From Firmicutes bacterium UBA6811 (GTDB taxonomy: Bacteria > Bacillota > SHA-98 > UBA4971): a DNA stretch of 7,155 nt. The notes below the pieces were generated by a model, which was not told the DNA's origin, did no database searches, and saw only the letters and a list, made by a program, of their open reading frames with translations. Each line of letters begins with the position of its first letter. Position 1 is the stretch's first letter. Shown here piece by piece: positions 1 to 6,241 of this stretch. The stretch spans positions 1-7,155 of the forward strand of contig DKEX01000101.1 of NCBI GenBank assembly GCA_002452295.1. Direction: 5' to 3'. The translations under genes and the position numbers were made by a program.

Positions 1-1
1 C

Positions 2-652
2 GTCATCGCGAAGCACCTTGAGGATGCCCGCGAGGTTGCGTACAACCGCGAGTACCGCGTTGTAAACGGTGTGTATCGGGGCACGCCCGTGACGATCGCA
101 TCCCACGGCGTCGGGGCGGCCGGGGCATGCGTGTGTTTCGAGGATCTCATCAAGGCCGGCGCCAGGGTCCTCATCAGGGTCGGAACAGCCGGGTCGCTGA
201 GCCGCTCCATCGTGGACGGGGACCTCATCGTGGCAACGGGTGCCGTGCGAGAGGACGGGGTGACGGACCAGCTTGTCCCCCTGTCCTTTCCCGCTATTGC
301 CGACAGCAGGGTCGCAGATGCCCTTTACGGGGTGGGTCTTGCGCGCGGCGCGAGGATCTCGAGAGGCGTGGTGCTTTCGGTGGGGGCATTTTACCCGGGC
401 ATCCTGCCGCTCCCGAACGCCGAGATGAGCCGCGCGGGAGCCATAGGGGTCGAGATGGAGGTCTCGGCGCTCCTCATAGTGGCGGCGCTGCGTGGGGTGT
501 GCGCAGGTGCGATCCTCGCCGTGGACGGCGTGGCTGTCGAGTTCGAGGGCGACGCCTACAATCCCAACCGCGAGGTGGTGGCGAAAGCCATCGAGCTCGA
601 GGCCGAGATCGCCCTTGACGCCGTGGCACGGCTTGCGGGCGAGGAAGGGTGA
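2..652 (+). CDS. Uridine phosphorylase-family nucleoside phosphorylase, 3' part (5' end outside window)
   Basis: This frame is open from base 2 to the TGA at 650-652, giving 216 visible residues; the true start lies upstream. The family (PNP_UDP_1) reversibly cleaves the N-glycosidic bond of nucleosides with phosphate, giving base and pentose-1-phosphate, in cytosolic nucleoside salvage or catabolism. Seen: a YNREYR segment near the visible start, as in uridine phosphorylases; the IRVGTAGS motif (about nt 173-196) whose Arg binds phosphate; AVREDG at about 242-259; an AFYPG segment near 386-400, matching the uridine phosphorylase FYPG motif; and GVEMEVSAL near 446-472, where the EME segment binds ribose. 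The fold's C-terminal helix is present, so the gene ends normally. Uridine is the best substrate guess, but specificity is not settled because base-binding residues diverge (AVDG near 521-532). The dehydrogenase gene follows after 28 bp, suggesting co-transcription. Confidence 0.85.
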   Translation, partial: VIAKHLEDAREVAYNREYRVVNGVYRGTPVTIASHGVGAAGACVCFEDLIKAGARVLIRVGTAGSLSRSIVDGDLIVATGAVREDGVTDQLVPLSFPAIADSRVADALYGVGLARGARISRGVVLSVGAFYPGILPLPNAEMSRAGAIGVEMEVSALLIVAALRGVCAGAILAVDGVAVEFEGDAYNPNREVVAKAIELEAEIALDAVARLAGEEG

Positions 653-680
653 GCCGGAAGGATCGAGAGGGTGAGGTTTT

Positions 681-1682
681 GTGCGCGCGGTCGTCTTCGA
701 CGGTGAGCGCCTCCTGGTGCAAGACGGCTTTCCCGTCCCTGGAAGAGGCAGAGGCGAGGCCCTTGTGCGGGTGCGGCTCGCGGGCATATGCAACACCGAC
801 CTTGAGATCACCCGAGGATACCTCGGGTATACCGGCATCCTGGGCCATGAGTTCGTCGGGACGGTGGAGGATGCGGATGAGCCGGCCCTTGTGGGTAACA
901 GAGTGGTCGGCGAGATAAACATACCCTGCGGGGAGTGCCCCATGTGCCGCATGGGCTACCCCCGGCACTGCCAGCGCATCCGCACCATGGGAATGCGCGC
1001 GTGGCCCGGCTGCTTCGCTGATTACACGGTGCTGCCGTGCGAAAACCTCCATCCCGTCCCGGGGTCGGTGAGCGACCGCGAGGCCGTCTTCACCGAGCCT
1101 CTCGCGGCGGCAGTGGAAGTGCTGGAGCAGGTCCACATTCGCCCGTCGGATAGTGTCGTGGTGCTCGGCGACGGAAAGCTCGGCCTTCTTGTGGCCCAGG
1201 TGCTCCACACCTCGGGGCACCGCGTGCTCCTCATCGGACGACACGAGGACAAACTGGCAATCGCGCAGAAGGCCGGGATCGAGGTGGCGCTTTCCGGGTC
1301 TTGGGCCTCACTTTCCGGGCCTTGGGCTACCCCACGAAGGGTTGACGTGGCGGTGGAGTGCACGGGAAGCCCGTCGGGCCTTGCGGCGGCGGTGGCCCTT
1401 GTGCGCCCGCGCGGCACCGTCGTGCTCAAGAGCACGTTTCACGGCGAGGCCCCGGCGAACCTCTCACGGGTGGCGGTCAATGAGGTCACGTGTGTGGGGT
1501 CGAGGTGCGGGCCGTTTCCTCCAGCAATACGGCTGCTGGAGGCGAAGAGGATCGACACGGAAAGCCTCATCGAGGCCGTCTTCCCGGCTACCGATGCCAT
1601 ACGCGCATTTGAGCAGGCGGGAAGGCGCGGGAGCCTCAAGGTTCTGCTGGATTTCAGCGGAAGCGGCGTGAAGGGCGCGTAG
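681..1682 (+). CDS. Zinc-dependent medium-chain alcohol dehydrogenase-like protein
   Basis: A 333-residue NAD(P)-dependent, zinc-containing medium-chain dehydrogenase/reductase, normal length for the family. Catalytic-zinc ligands are visible as Cys37 (GICNTD), His56-Glu57 (GHE) and probably Glu139 (EPLAAAVEV). The structural-zinc lobe is complete: Cys83, Cys86, Cys89 and Cys97 in a CX2CX2CX7C pattern. The Rossmann dinucleotide site is GDGKLG (Gly163-Gly165-Gly168). The GTG start at 681 is chosen because the protein then begins MRAVVFDG, the usual N-terminus, and a purine-rich SD (GAGGGTGAGG, 666-675) lies just upstream. The substrate cannot be told; sugar, polyol or simple alcohol are all possible. 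It sits 28 bp after the nucleoside phosphorylase gene and probably shares its mRNA. Odd point: residues of about 204-217 contain two copies of a 7-residue unit produced by a 21-bp tandem duplication, in a surface stretch after the Rossmann core. Confidence 0.9.
   Translation: MRAVVFDGERLLVQDGFPVPGRGRGEALVRVRLAGICNTDLEITRGYLGYTGILGHEFVGTVEDADEPALVGNRVVGEINIPCGECPMCRMGYPRHCQRIRTMGMRAWPGCFADYTVLPCENLHPVPGSVSDREAVFTEPLAAAVEVLEQVHIRPSDSVVVLGDGKLGLLVAQVLHTSGHRVLLIGRHEDKLAIAQKAGIEVALSGSWASLSGPWATPRRVDVAVECTGSPSGLAAAVALVRPRGTVVLKSTFHGEAPANLSRVAVNEVTCVGSRCGPFPPAIRLLEAKRIDTESLIEAVFPATDAIRAFEQAGRRGSLKVLLDFSGSGVKGA
1290..1331 (+). repeat. 21-bp imperfect tandem duplication inside the dehydrogenase gene
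   Basis: Bases 1290-1310 and 1311-1331 are head-to-tail copies differing at only a few positions; both begin CTTTCCGGG and contain CTTGGGC. The length is a multiple of three, so the frame is kept, and the copies encode LSGSWAS and LSGPWAT. The most likely origin is replication slippage within the coding region. Confidence 0.75.
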
Positions 1683-1732
1683 TCTCGACCTTCGCAAGTT
1701 TGTGCAGGTCTCCCTCGCGTGTGGACCCAAGA

Positions 1733-1825
1733 AGGTGAAAACCCGGAGGGCACCCACCATGGGTGGGTGCGGATATCGCGGATATGCGATGATTCGACGC
1801 ATCCGCAGCTAGTGATGGTTCACCT
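1733..1825 (+). other. Candidate structured RNA element (three-way junction) in the 1683-2009 gap
   Basis: Nested inverted repeats are read directly from the sequence. An outer helix pairs AGGTGAA (1733-1739) with TTCACCT (1819-1825), and continues past two unpaired A's with CC (1742-1743) on GG (1817-1818). Inside are two hairpins: CACCCACC (1751-1758) pairs perfectly with GGTGGGTG (1762-1769) around the 3-base loop ATG, and GCGGAT+GCG (1778-1783, 1786-1788, with an AT bulge) pairs with CGCATCCGC (1798-1806). The second stem's left arm lies in a 9-base direct repeat (GCGGATATC, 1769-1777; GCGGATATG, 1778-1786). No known riboswitch class was recognised. No T-run follows, so a simple terminator is unlikely. 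The rest of the gap shows only weak AT-richer stretches (about 1866-1890) with no convincing promoter. Confidence 0.4.
1759..1812 (+). CDS. Possible 17-residue small ORF in the structured leader
   Basis: ATG at 1759 opens a frame ending at TAG 1810-1812 and encoding MGGCGYRGYAMIRRIRS. An SD-like GGAGGG (1745-1750) lies 8 bases upstream, good spacing. The start codon is exactly the apical loop of the perfect 8-bp stem 1751-1769, and the coding part runs through the second hairpin and stops just before the outer helix closes at 1817. That arrangement suggests a leader peptide whose translation would open the structure, but this is inference. The peptide matches nothing I recognise, and an ORF this short could arise by chance. 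Confidence 0.3.
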   Translation: MGGCGYRGYAMIRRIRS

Positions 1826-1968
1826 ATCCGGGCAGCGATCGGGGGCACTGGCAGGCCAGGACCTGTTTCTATACCATATACGCGATTTCCGCGCCGGGGG
1901 ATAGTCAAGCTTGCTCGGTCACGCCCTGCCCACGGCTCCGCTCAGGCGGCACAAAAGAGAAGACTATC

Positions 1969-2013
1969 ATGACTTGTGGGCCGGAGTGCTGGAGGATGGT
2001 GATCGCGAGATGA
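1969..2013 (+). CDS. Possible 14-residue Cys/Trp/Met leader ORF overlapping the PLP enzyme start
   Basis: ATG at 1969 opens MTCGPECWRMVIAR, with TGA at 2011-2013. Its stop overlaps the ATG chosen for the PLP enzyme (2010) as ATGA, the usual arrangement for translational coupling. Two Cys codons, one Trp and two Met in 14 codons lie in front of a sulfur amino acid enzyme. Its own SD is weak (AAGAGAAG, 1955-1962, 6 bases upstream). No terminator/antiterminator pair could be found to go with it, so an attenuator is not shown, and chance remains possible. Confidence 0.22.
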   Translation: MTCGPECWRMVIAR

Positions 2014-3206
2014 GGAAGAGATGTGGCGAAGGCCTCGGATTCGATACACAGGCGATCCACGCCGGGTGGGATGGAAAGCACGCCCTGGGCGCCCTGAACC
2101 CTCCCATCTACCAGACATCCACTTTCGTGTTCGATAGCGTCGCCCATGCCCAGAGAGTTTTCTCGGGGGAGTCCGCGGAGTACGTGTACACTCGCGGAAA
2201 TAACCCGACACTGCGGCTGTTCGAGCAGAAGATGGCCGTCCTGGAGAAGGGCGAGAAGGCGGTGGCTTTTTCGTCGGGCATGGCCGCCATTTCGTCAGTG
2301 CTGCTGTCGCTGCTCAAAGCTGGGGACGAGCTTGTGACCTCCCGCACGCTCTACGGCTCGACTTACCACGTGGTGACGCAGCTTCTGCCGCGATACGGTA
2401 TAACGGCGAGGTTTGCGGACCTCTCCCGGCCGGGCGCGCTGGAAGCGGCCCTGACCGATAAGGCGAGGGTCGTGTACATCGAGACCCCTGCCAACCCCAG
2501 CCTCGAGATAGTGGACATCGCCGCCGCCGTCGAGGTGGCCCACCGCCACGGGGCGAAGGTGGTGGTGGACAACACGTTTGCAACGCCGCACTTCCAGAAC
2601 CCGCTCGCCCTCGGGGCCGATGTGGTTGTGCACTCGTGCACCAAGTACATCGGAGGACACGGCGACGCCCTCGGCGGGGTCGCGGTGTCGCGTGACCCTG
2701 ACTACATCTTGCGGCTGCGCTTCGATTTCCTGTGCGACCTCGGCGGGGTGCTCGCGCCCTTCAACGCGTGGCTCTTCCTGCGCGGAATCAAGACCCTCGG
2801 CATACGGATGAAGCGCCACGCGAGTAACGCTCTGGCGGTGGCGGGGTTCCTGGCGGACCACCCCGGGGTGGAGAAAGTGCTGTACCCCGGCCTCGCCGAA
2901 TTCCCCCAGCACGGTCTTGCAAAGCGGCAGATGCGGGGGTTCGGCGGCATCGTGTCGTTCGAGGTCAAGGGCGGCTATGACGCCGCGGTGCGGTTCATGG
3001 ACAGCCTCGAGCTATGCACCATCGCTGTGAGCCTGGGGGATGCGGAGACCCTCGTGGAGCATCCGGCCTCCATGACGCACCGCGAGTACCCGAGGGAGCG
3101 GCTCACTGAGTTCGGCTTCAGCGAGGCGCTCGTGCGGCTCTCGGTCGGCCTGGAGGACCCGGAGGACATCATCTCCGATCTTGACCAGGCGCTTGGCCGA
3201 CTCTAA
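2010..3206 (+). CDS. PLP-dependent Cys/Met-metabolism enzyme, methionine gamma-lyase-like
   Basis: From ATG 2010 the protein has 398 residues, the same length as Pseudomonas methionine gamma-lyase, and begins shortly before GFDTQAIHAG, the family's usual N-terminal block. The frame stays open to TTG 1911, but the extra residues do not look like family sequence. PLP-site residues are present: Tyr60/Arg62 (YTRGNNPT), Ser89-Gly90-Met91, Tyr115, Asp187 (VVDNTF), the Schiff-base Lys212 (SCTKYIGGHGD) and the carboxylate-binding Arg376 (VRLSVGLED). The C-terminal half (SLGDAETLVEHPASMTH) is very lyase-like. Such enzymes split methionine to methanethiol, 2-oxobutyrate and ammonia, or act in transsulfuration or sulfhydrylation. 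The loop residue that is Cys in typical methionine gamma-lyases is Ser117 (LYGST), and the lyase Lys near 240 is replaced by Cys242, so the exact reaction is uncertain. The SD GGAGG (1991-1995) is 14 bases away, rather far; coupling to the overlapping small ORF is possible. Confidence 0.85.
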   Translation: MRKRCGEGLGFDTQAIHAGWDGKHALGALNPPIYQTSTFVFDSVAHAQRVFSGESAEYVYTRGNNPTLRLFEQKMAVLEKGEKAVAFSSGMAAISSVLLSLLKAGDELVTSRTLYGSTYHVVTQLLPRYGITARFADLSRPGALEAALTDKARVVYIETPANPSLEIVDIAAAVEVAHRHGAKVVVDNTFATPHFQNPLALGADVVVHSCTKYIGGHGDALGGVAVSRDPDYILRLRFDFLCDLGGVLAPFNAWLFLRGIKTLGIRMKRHASNALAVAGFLADHPGVEKVLYPGLAEFPQHGLAKRQMRGFGGIVSFEVKGGYDAAVRFMDSLELCTIAVSLGDAETLVEHPASMTHREYPRERLTEFGFSEALVRLSVGLEDPEDIISDLDQALGRL

Positions 3207-3214
3207 GCCCGTCG

Positions 3215-3808
3215 TCACACCTGGCGGAACACGTCGTCTATCGCCAGGGCGAAGCCGGGCAGGACCTGGCTTTCAAGCGTCGTGCCCTCCGGGTACACCT
3301 GGCGGGTGACAAGGTCCGCGCCGCCCTGGCGGGCCGCGACCTCGATGCTCCTGGCCTCAGGGTCGACGATCCACAGTTCCTGCACGCCGTACTTCGCGTA
3401 AACTGCACGCTTCGCCGTGCGTTCCCAGTTGGCCGTGCTTGGCGACAGGATCTCCACCACGAGGTCTGGCGGGCCCCAGATGTTGGCCTTCGTGATGATG
3501 CCCAGGCGGTGCCGCGACACGTAAAGGATGTCTGGCTGGACGACGTTGTGCTGGCTCAAGACCACGTCGAGAGGCGCATCGAGTACTTCGCCGAGACCAT
3601 GGCGATCTACCCAGTCTCTGAGTGCCTTCTCGAGATGACCACTGATCCTCTGATGGCTCACGTTCGGCGACGGCACCATCCTGAGATCCCCCTCCACGAG
3701 CTCGTATCGCAGACCTTCAGGCGCCCGGCAGTAGTCGTCGTACGTGAGGCGCACCTCGTACGAATCGTATGGGGGGACGGCTTCGCGGACCTCATCCGGC
3801 GCATCCAT
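3215..3808 (-). CDS. Uma2-family protein (PD-(D/E)XK nuclease fold)
   Basis: A 197-residue protein of the Uma2 (DUF820) family, expanded in cyanobacteria and also found in other bacteria; a nuclease-like fold is established but the cellular role is mostly unknown. Visible motifs in order: LTYDDY (21-26), YELVEG (35-40), QPDILYVS (91-98) with candidate acidic Asp93, PDLVVEILSPST (114-125) with Asp115 and Glu119, Lys133 followed by YAKYGVQELWIVDPEA (137-152), and the C-terminal LPGFALAIDDVF (183-194). The putative active-site residues are intact, so it is unlikely to be a relic. The ATG at 3808 is preceded by a G-rich SD (GGAAGGGGGC) at proper spacing. The gene points toward the PLP enzyme, with 8 bp between the two stop codons. 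It lies downstream of the feo operon on the same strand but has its own promoter-like sequence, so it need not share regulation with iron uptake. Confidence 0.88.
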   Translation of the reverse strand: MDAPDEVREAVPPYDSYEVRLTYDDYCRAPEGLRYELVEGDLRMVPSPNVSHQRISGHLEKALRDWVDRHGLGEVLDAPLDVVLSQHNVVQPDILYVSRHRLGIITKANIWGPPDLVVEILSPSTANWERTAKRAVYAKYGVQELWIVDPEARSIEVAARQGGADLVTRQVYPEGTTLESQVLPGFALAIDDVFRQV

Positions 3809-3850
3809 GGCGTTGCCCCCTTCCGCGACTGGAATGAGCTTCCTATTTCA

Positions 3851-3859
3851 ATTATACCA
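3851..3859 (-). promoter_or_regulatory. Extended -10 promoter for the Uma2-family gene
   Basis: On the minus strand this reads TGGTATAAT: a consensus -10 hexamer (3856 to 3851) with the TGN extension (3859 to 3857). It lies about 43 bases ahead of the ATG at 3808. No good -35 hexamer is seen at 17 bp, as often happens with extended -10 promoters. It is the AT-richest patch in the 180-bp gap 3809-3988. The rest of that gap holds only a short 5-bp inverted repeat (GCCGA-CGT-TCGGC, 3901-3913) lacking a T-run, so no clear feo terminator is visible. Confidence 0.55.
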
Positions 3860-3988
3860 GGAGACAGGCGGCCGCGCTACCGGTTCTCGCCGTTTGCCGG
3901 GCCGACGTTCGGCGCAGATCCCCTGACCATGGGTTCGGAAGTCCCTGCTGTTTTCCACCCGGTAGACTGCCCAATCGCGGGACGGCGC

Positions 3989-5389
3989 TCATCTCACGCC
4001 AAGGAGCCGTCCGACCAGGGCAACGAGGAAGCACGCGGCGCAGGCCGCGGCGAGCGGCATGAGCGCGGCGAAGGCGGTCCACTTGACGCTCCGCGTCTCG
4101 TGCCAGATGGTCCACAGGGTCGTGGCGCACGGGTAGTGGAGGAGAGAGAAGAGGATGAGACACGCCGCGGTGAGCGCGGTCCACCCGTTGGACACGAGCA
4201 GGGCGCGAAGAGCGTCCAGGCTGTCCAGCTCCATCATTGTGCCAGCGGCCGAGTACCCCATTATGAGGATGGGGATGACTATCTCGTTGGCGGGAAGGCC
4301 CAGCAGGAACGCGGTGAGGATGTGGCCGTCGAGGCCGATGAGGCGCCCGAAAGGCTCGAGAAAACTCGCAACGTGGGCGAGGAGGCTTGCATCTGCGACC
4401 GCCACGTTCCCGAGCACCCAGGTGAGGGCCCCGGCGGGCGCGGCCACGGTGGCCGCTCTCACGAGCACGAAGAGGGCGCGGTCGAGAAGGGATCTCACGA
4501 TGACCTTCAGGGCCTGTGGCTTTCGGTATGGCGGGAGCTCAAGCACAAAGGACGACGGCATCCCGCGTAGCAGGGTTCGCGAGAGGAGCCAGGACACGGC
4601 AAGCGTAACGGCGATGCCGCAAAGCACGGCGCCGAGCAGGGAGAGCGCGGCGGCGCCTCGGCCTACCCCAGCGGCGGGGCCCGTCCCGAAGAACATGGCG
4701 GACACCGCGATGAGCGTCGGAAACCGACCGTTGCACGGAACGAAGTTGTTGGTCAGGATGGCGATGAGCCTCTCCCTCGGCGAGTCGATTATCCGGCACG
4801 AGACCACCCCTGCGGCATTGCAGCCGAAGCCCATGCACATGGTGAGGGCCTGCTTGCCGTGAGTGCCGGCGCGCTTGAAGAAGGCGTCGAGGTTGAAGGC
4901 GACCCTCGGAAGGTAGCCAAGGTCCTCGAGCAAGGCGAAGCAGGGAAAGAATATCGCCATCGGCGGCAACATGACGGACACGACCCACGCGAGCGCCCTG
5001 TATGCCCCCAGGACGACGACCCCGGTGAGCCAGTTGGGGGCGCCTGCCCATGTGAAGAGGTCCAGGAACCGGCCCTCGCCCCAGAAGAGCACAGACGCGA
5101 GAAGCCTCGATGGGACGTTCGCGCCCACCAGGGTTATCCAGAACACGACGCCGAGGAGCGCCAGCATGATCGGGTACCCGAGAATCTTCGACGTGAGGAT
5201 GCTGTCCAGGCGCTCATCCCAGTCGGGGGCGGCCCGTCCGTCGCGGCGGACCGCCTTCTCGCAGATGGACCCGGCAACCTCGTAGATCCTGCCGACCATG
5301 AGGTCCCGGACGTCGCCGGTTGCGCTGGGTCGTATGTCCCGGGCCGCTTCTGCGAGGCCGAGCAAGTACCTCTCGGGATGTCCTGTCAT
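3989..5389 (-). CDS. feoB: FeoB membrane permease part (separate polypeptide)
   Basis: A 466-residue integral membrane protein equal to the C-terminal two thirds of FeoB, the Fe2+ transporter of the inner membrane. Residues 1-60 are the end of the helical linker (IYEVAGSICEKAV, WDERLDSILTSKILGYPIM). The first membrane segment is about 70-90. The first Gate region follows: VVSVMLPPMAIFFPCF (136-151, Cys150), GFGCNAAGVVSCRIIDSPRERL (187-208) and TNNFVPCNGRFPTLI (213-227, Cys219). Further hydrophobic segments are near 245-270, 303-325, 355-376, 402-421 and 437-463. The second Gate region holds LGLPANEIVIP (363-373) and HYPCATTLW (418-426, Cys421). The NNFVPCNGRFPT version is the clostridial type. 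The start ATG (5389) overlaps the stop of the GTPase gene as ATGA and has no strong SD, so it is probably translated by coupling. The GTPase domain is absent here and encoded next door. A one-base frameshift of a once single gene is the alternative. Confidence 0.9.
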   Translation of the reverse strand: MTGHPERYLLGLAEAARDIRPSATGDVRDLMVGRIYEVAGSICEKAVRRDGRAAPDWDERLDSILTSKILGYPIMLALLGVVFWITLVGANVPSRLLASVLFWGEGRFLDLFTWAGAPNWLTGVVVLGAYRALAWVVSVMLPPMAIFFPCFALLEDLGYLPRVAFNLDAFFKRAGTHGKQALTMCMGFGCNAAGVVSCRIIDSPRERLIAILTNNFVPCNGRFPTLIAVSAMFFGTGPAAGVGRGAAALSLLGAVLCGIAVTLAVSWLLSRTLLRGMPSSFVLELPPYRKPQALKVIVRSLLDRALFVLVRAATVAAPAGALTWVLGNVAVADASLLAHVASFLEPFGRLIGLDGHILTAFLLGLPANEIVIPILIMGYSAAGTMMELDSLDALRALLVSNGWTALTAACLILFSLLHYPCATTLWTIWHETRSVKWTAFAALMPLAAACAACFLVALVGRLLGVR

Positions 5390-6228
5390 GCGGGGATCCC
5401 GTTCCGCGCCGCCACAGGATGGGCTCGTCTCCGAAGTCTTGCATCGAGCGTCCGTTTCTGGCTCCTCCTCTCACTGATGGCTTCGACGAGCGCCCCGTCG
5501 CCGTCTAGAAGCCTGAGAGCCACCCAGCGGGGCGAGATCCCGGGGACGACCTCCGCCACGATGCTCGCGAGGCGCGGCTCGAGGTCGGCGACGAGCGCCT
5601 CGATCTCCGGGGTGTACGTGACCCGCAGGGGGCTTGCTACGAGGTGTCCGCACGCCACCCCTTCGACTGCGTCCATGAGGTTGCGAAGGCCCTGGCCGGC
5701 TCGGGCGACCGTGGGCACGACGGGAACCCCGAGCTCTGAGGAAAGCCGGCCTGCGTCCACACTTATCCCCTTGCGCTTCGCCTCATCGATGAGGTTCAGG
5801 CACACGACGACCTTCTGGGTCATCTCCATGACCTGCAGGACGAGATTGAGGTTGCGCTCGAGGCAGGTGGCGTCTGTCACCACGACCGTGGCCGCGGCTG
5901 CGCCGAAGCATATGAAGTCCCTTGCCACCTCCTCCTCGGGCGAGGTGGCGAGGAGGGAGTATGTGCCGGGAAGGTCGACGATCCGATAGGTCACCTCCCG
6001 GTGGGTGCAGAAGCCCTCGGCCACCGCCACGGTCTTGCCGGGCCAGTTCCCGGTGTGCTGTCCGAGCCCTGTGAGGGCATTGAACACGGTGCTCTTGCCC
6101 GTGTTCGGGTTGCCCGCCAGGGCGATGGTGCAACAAGCAGACTCCGGCATAGCTCGAGGCGGACGGTGACAGAGCCGCCTGGCGGCCATGGAAAGTGTTC
6201 GTCCTACCAGACGCCATGTGAACCCCAC
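5386..6228 (-). CDS. feoB: FeoB GTPase part (separate polypeptide)
   Basis: A 280-residue protein carrying the G-protein domain of FeoB, which drives or gates Fe2+ import through the neighbouring permease. Motifs counted from GTG 6228: G1 GNPNTGKST (39-47), G2 Thr66 in NWPGKTVAV, G3 DLPG (85-88), G4 NLID (145-148) and a divergent G5 (PTVARAGQGL, 172-181; the usual Ser-Ala is Val-Ala). Residues about 210-250 (YTPEIEALVADLE, RWVALRLLDGDG) are the first half of the GDI helical domain, then a basic tail ends at the TGA. The GTG start is favoured by an ideal SD, GGAGGTGA, 5 bases upstream; it gives about 26 extra basic residues before the usual FeoB N-terminus. ATG 6189 and ATG 6150 are alternatives, the latter beginning closest to the conserved domain. 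The gene follows feoA by 5 bp and overlaps the permease gene by 4 bases. Confidence 0.88.
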   Translation of the reverse strand: MGFTWRLVGRTLSMAARRLCHRPPRAMPESACCTIALAGNPNTGKSTVFNALTGLGQHTGNWPGKTVAVAEGFCTHREVTYRIVDLPGTYSLLATSPEEEVARDFICFGAAAATVVVTDATCLERNLNLVLQVMEMTQKVVVCLNLIDEAKRKGISVDAGRLSSELGVPVVPTVARAGQGLRNLMDAVEGVACGHLVASPLRVTYTPEIEALVADLEPRLASIVAEVVPGISPRWVALRLLDGDGALVEAISERRSQKRTLDARLRRRAHPVAARNGIPA

Positions 6229-6233
6229 GGGGC

Positions 6234-6241
6234 TCACCTCC
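6234..6241 (-). promoter_or_regulatory. Ribosome binding site deciding the FeoB GTPase start
   Basis: On the minus strand this is GGAGGTGA, a near-perfect SD. Its last three bases are the TGA stop of feoA, and GTG 6228 follows after 5 bases. The overlap suggests ribosomes finishing feoA re-initiate on the GTPase gene. It argues for GTG 6228 over the two downstream ATG codons, neither of which has a comparable site. Confidence 0.65.

Noticed and set aside
474..1244. Minus-strand open frame of 256 codons opposite the phosphorylase and dehydrogenase genes
   Set aside because: It is a shadow of two genes with clear catalytic motifs; its His/Arg/Pro-rich translation matches no family.
1751..1769. 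Simple rho-independent terminator of the dehydrogenase operon
   Set aside because: The perfect hairpin has no T-run after it; the next bases are GC-rich, and it fits better as part of a larger nested structure.
1683..2009. SAM-I riboswitch or T-box leader ahead of the methionine gamma-lyase-like gene
   Set aside because: Looked for the conserved S-box core and the T-box GGTGG-type sequence; neither is present in this gap, although other inverted repeats are.
3901..3913. Short inverted repeat as the feo operon terminator
   Set aside because: The stem is only 5 bp and there is no T-rich tail on the minus strand.
3509..4570. Long plus-strand open frame of 353 codons across the Uma2/feoB boundary
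   Set aside because: It is antisense to two well-supported genes, has a low-complexity Arg/Gly/Glu-rich translation with no recognisable domain, and results from high GC content.
4859..5989. Long plus-strand open frame of 376 codons opposite feoB
   Set aside because: It runs antisense to both FeoB genes, has biased composition and lacks any family motif.
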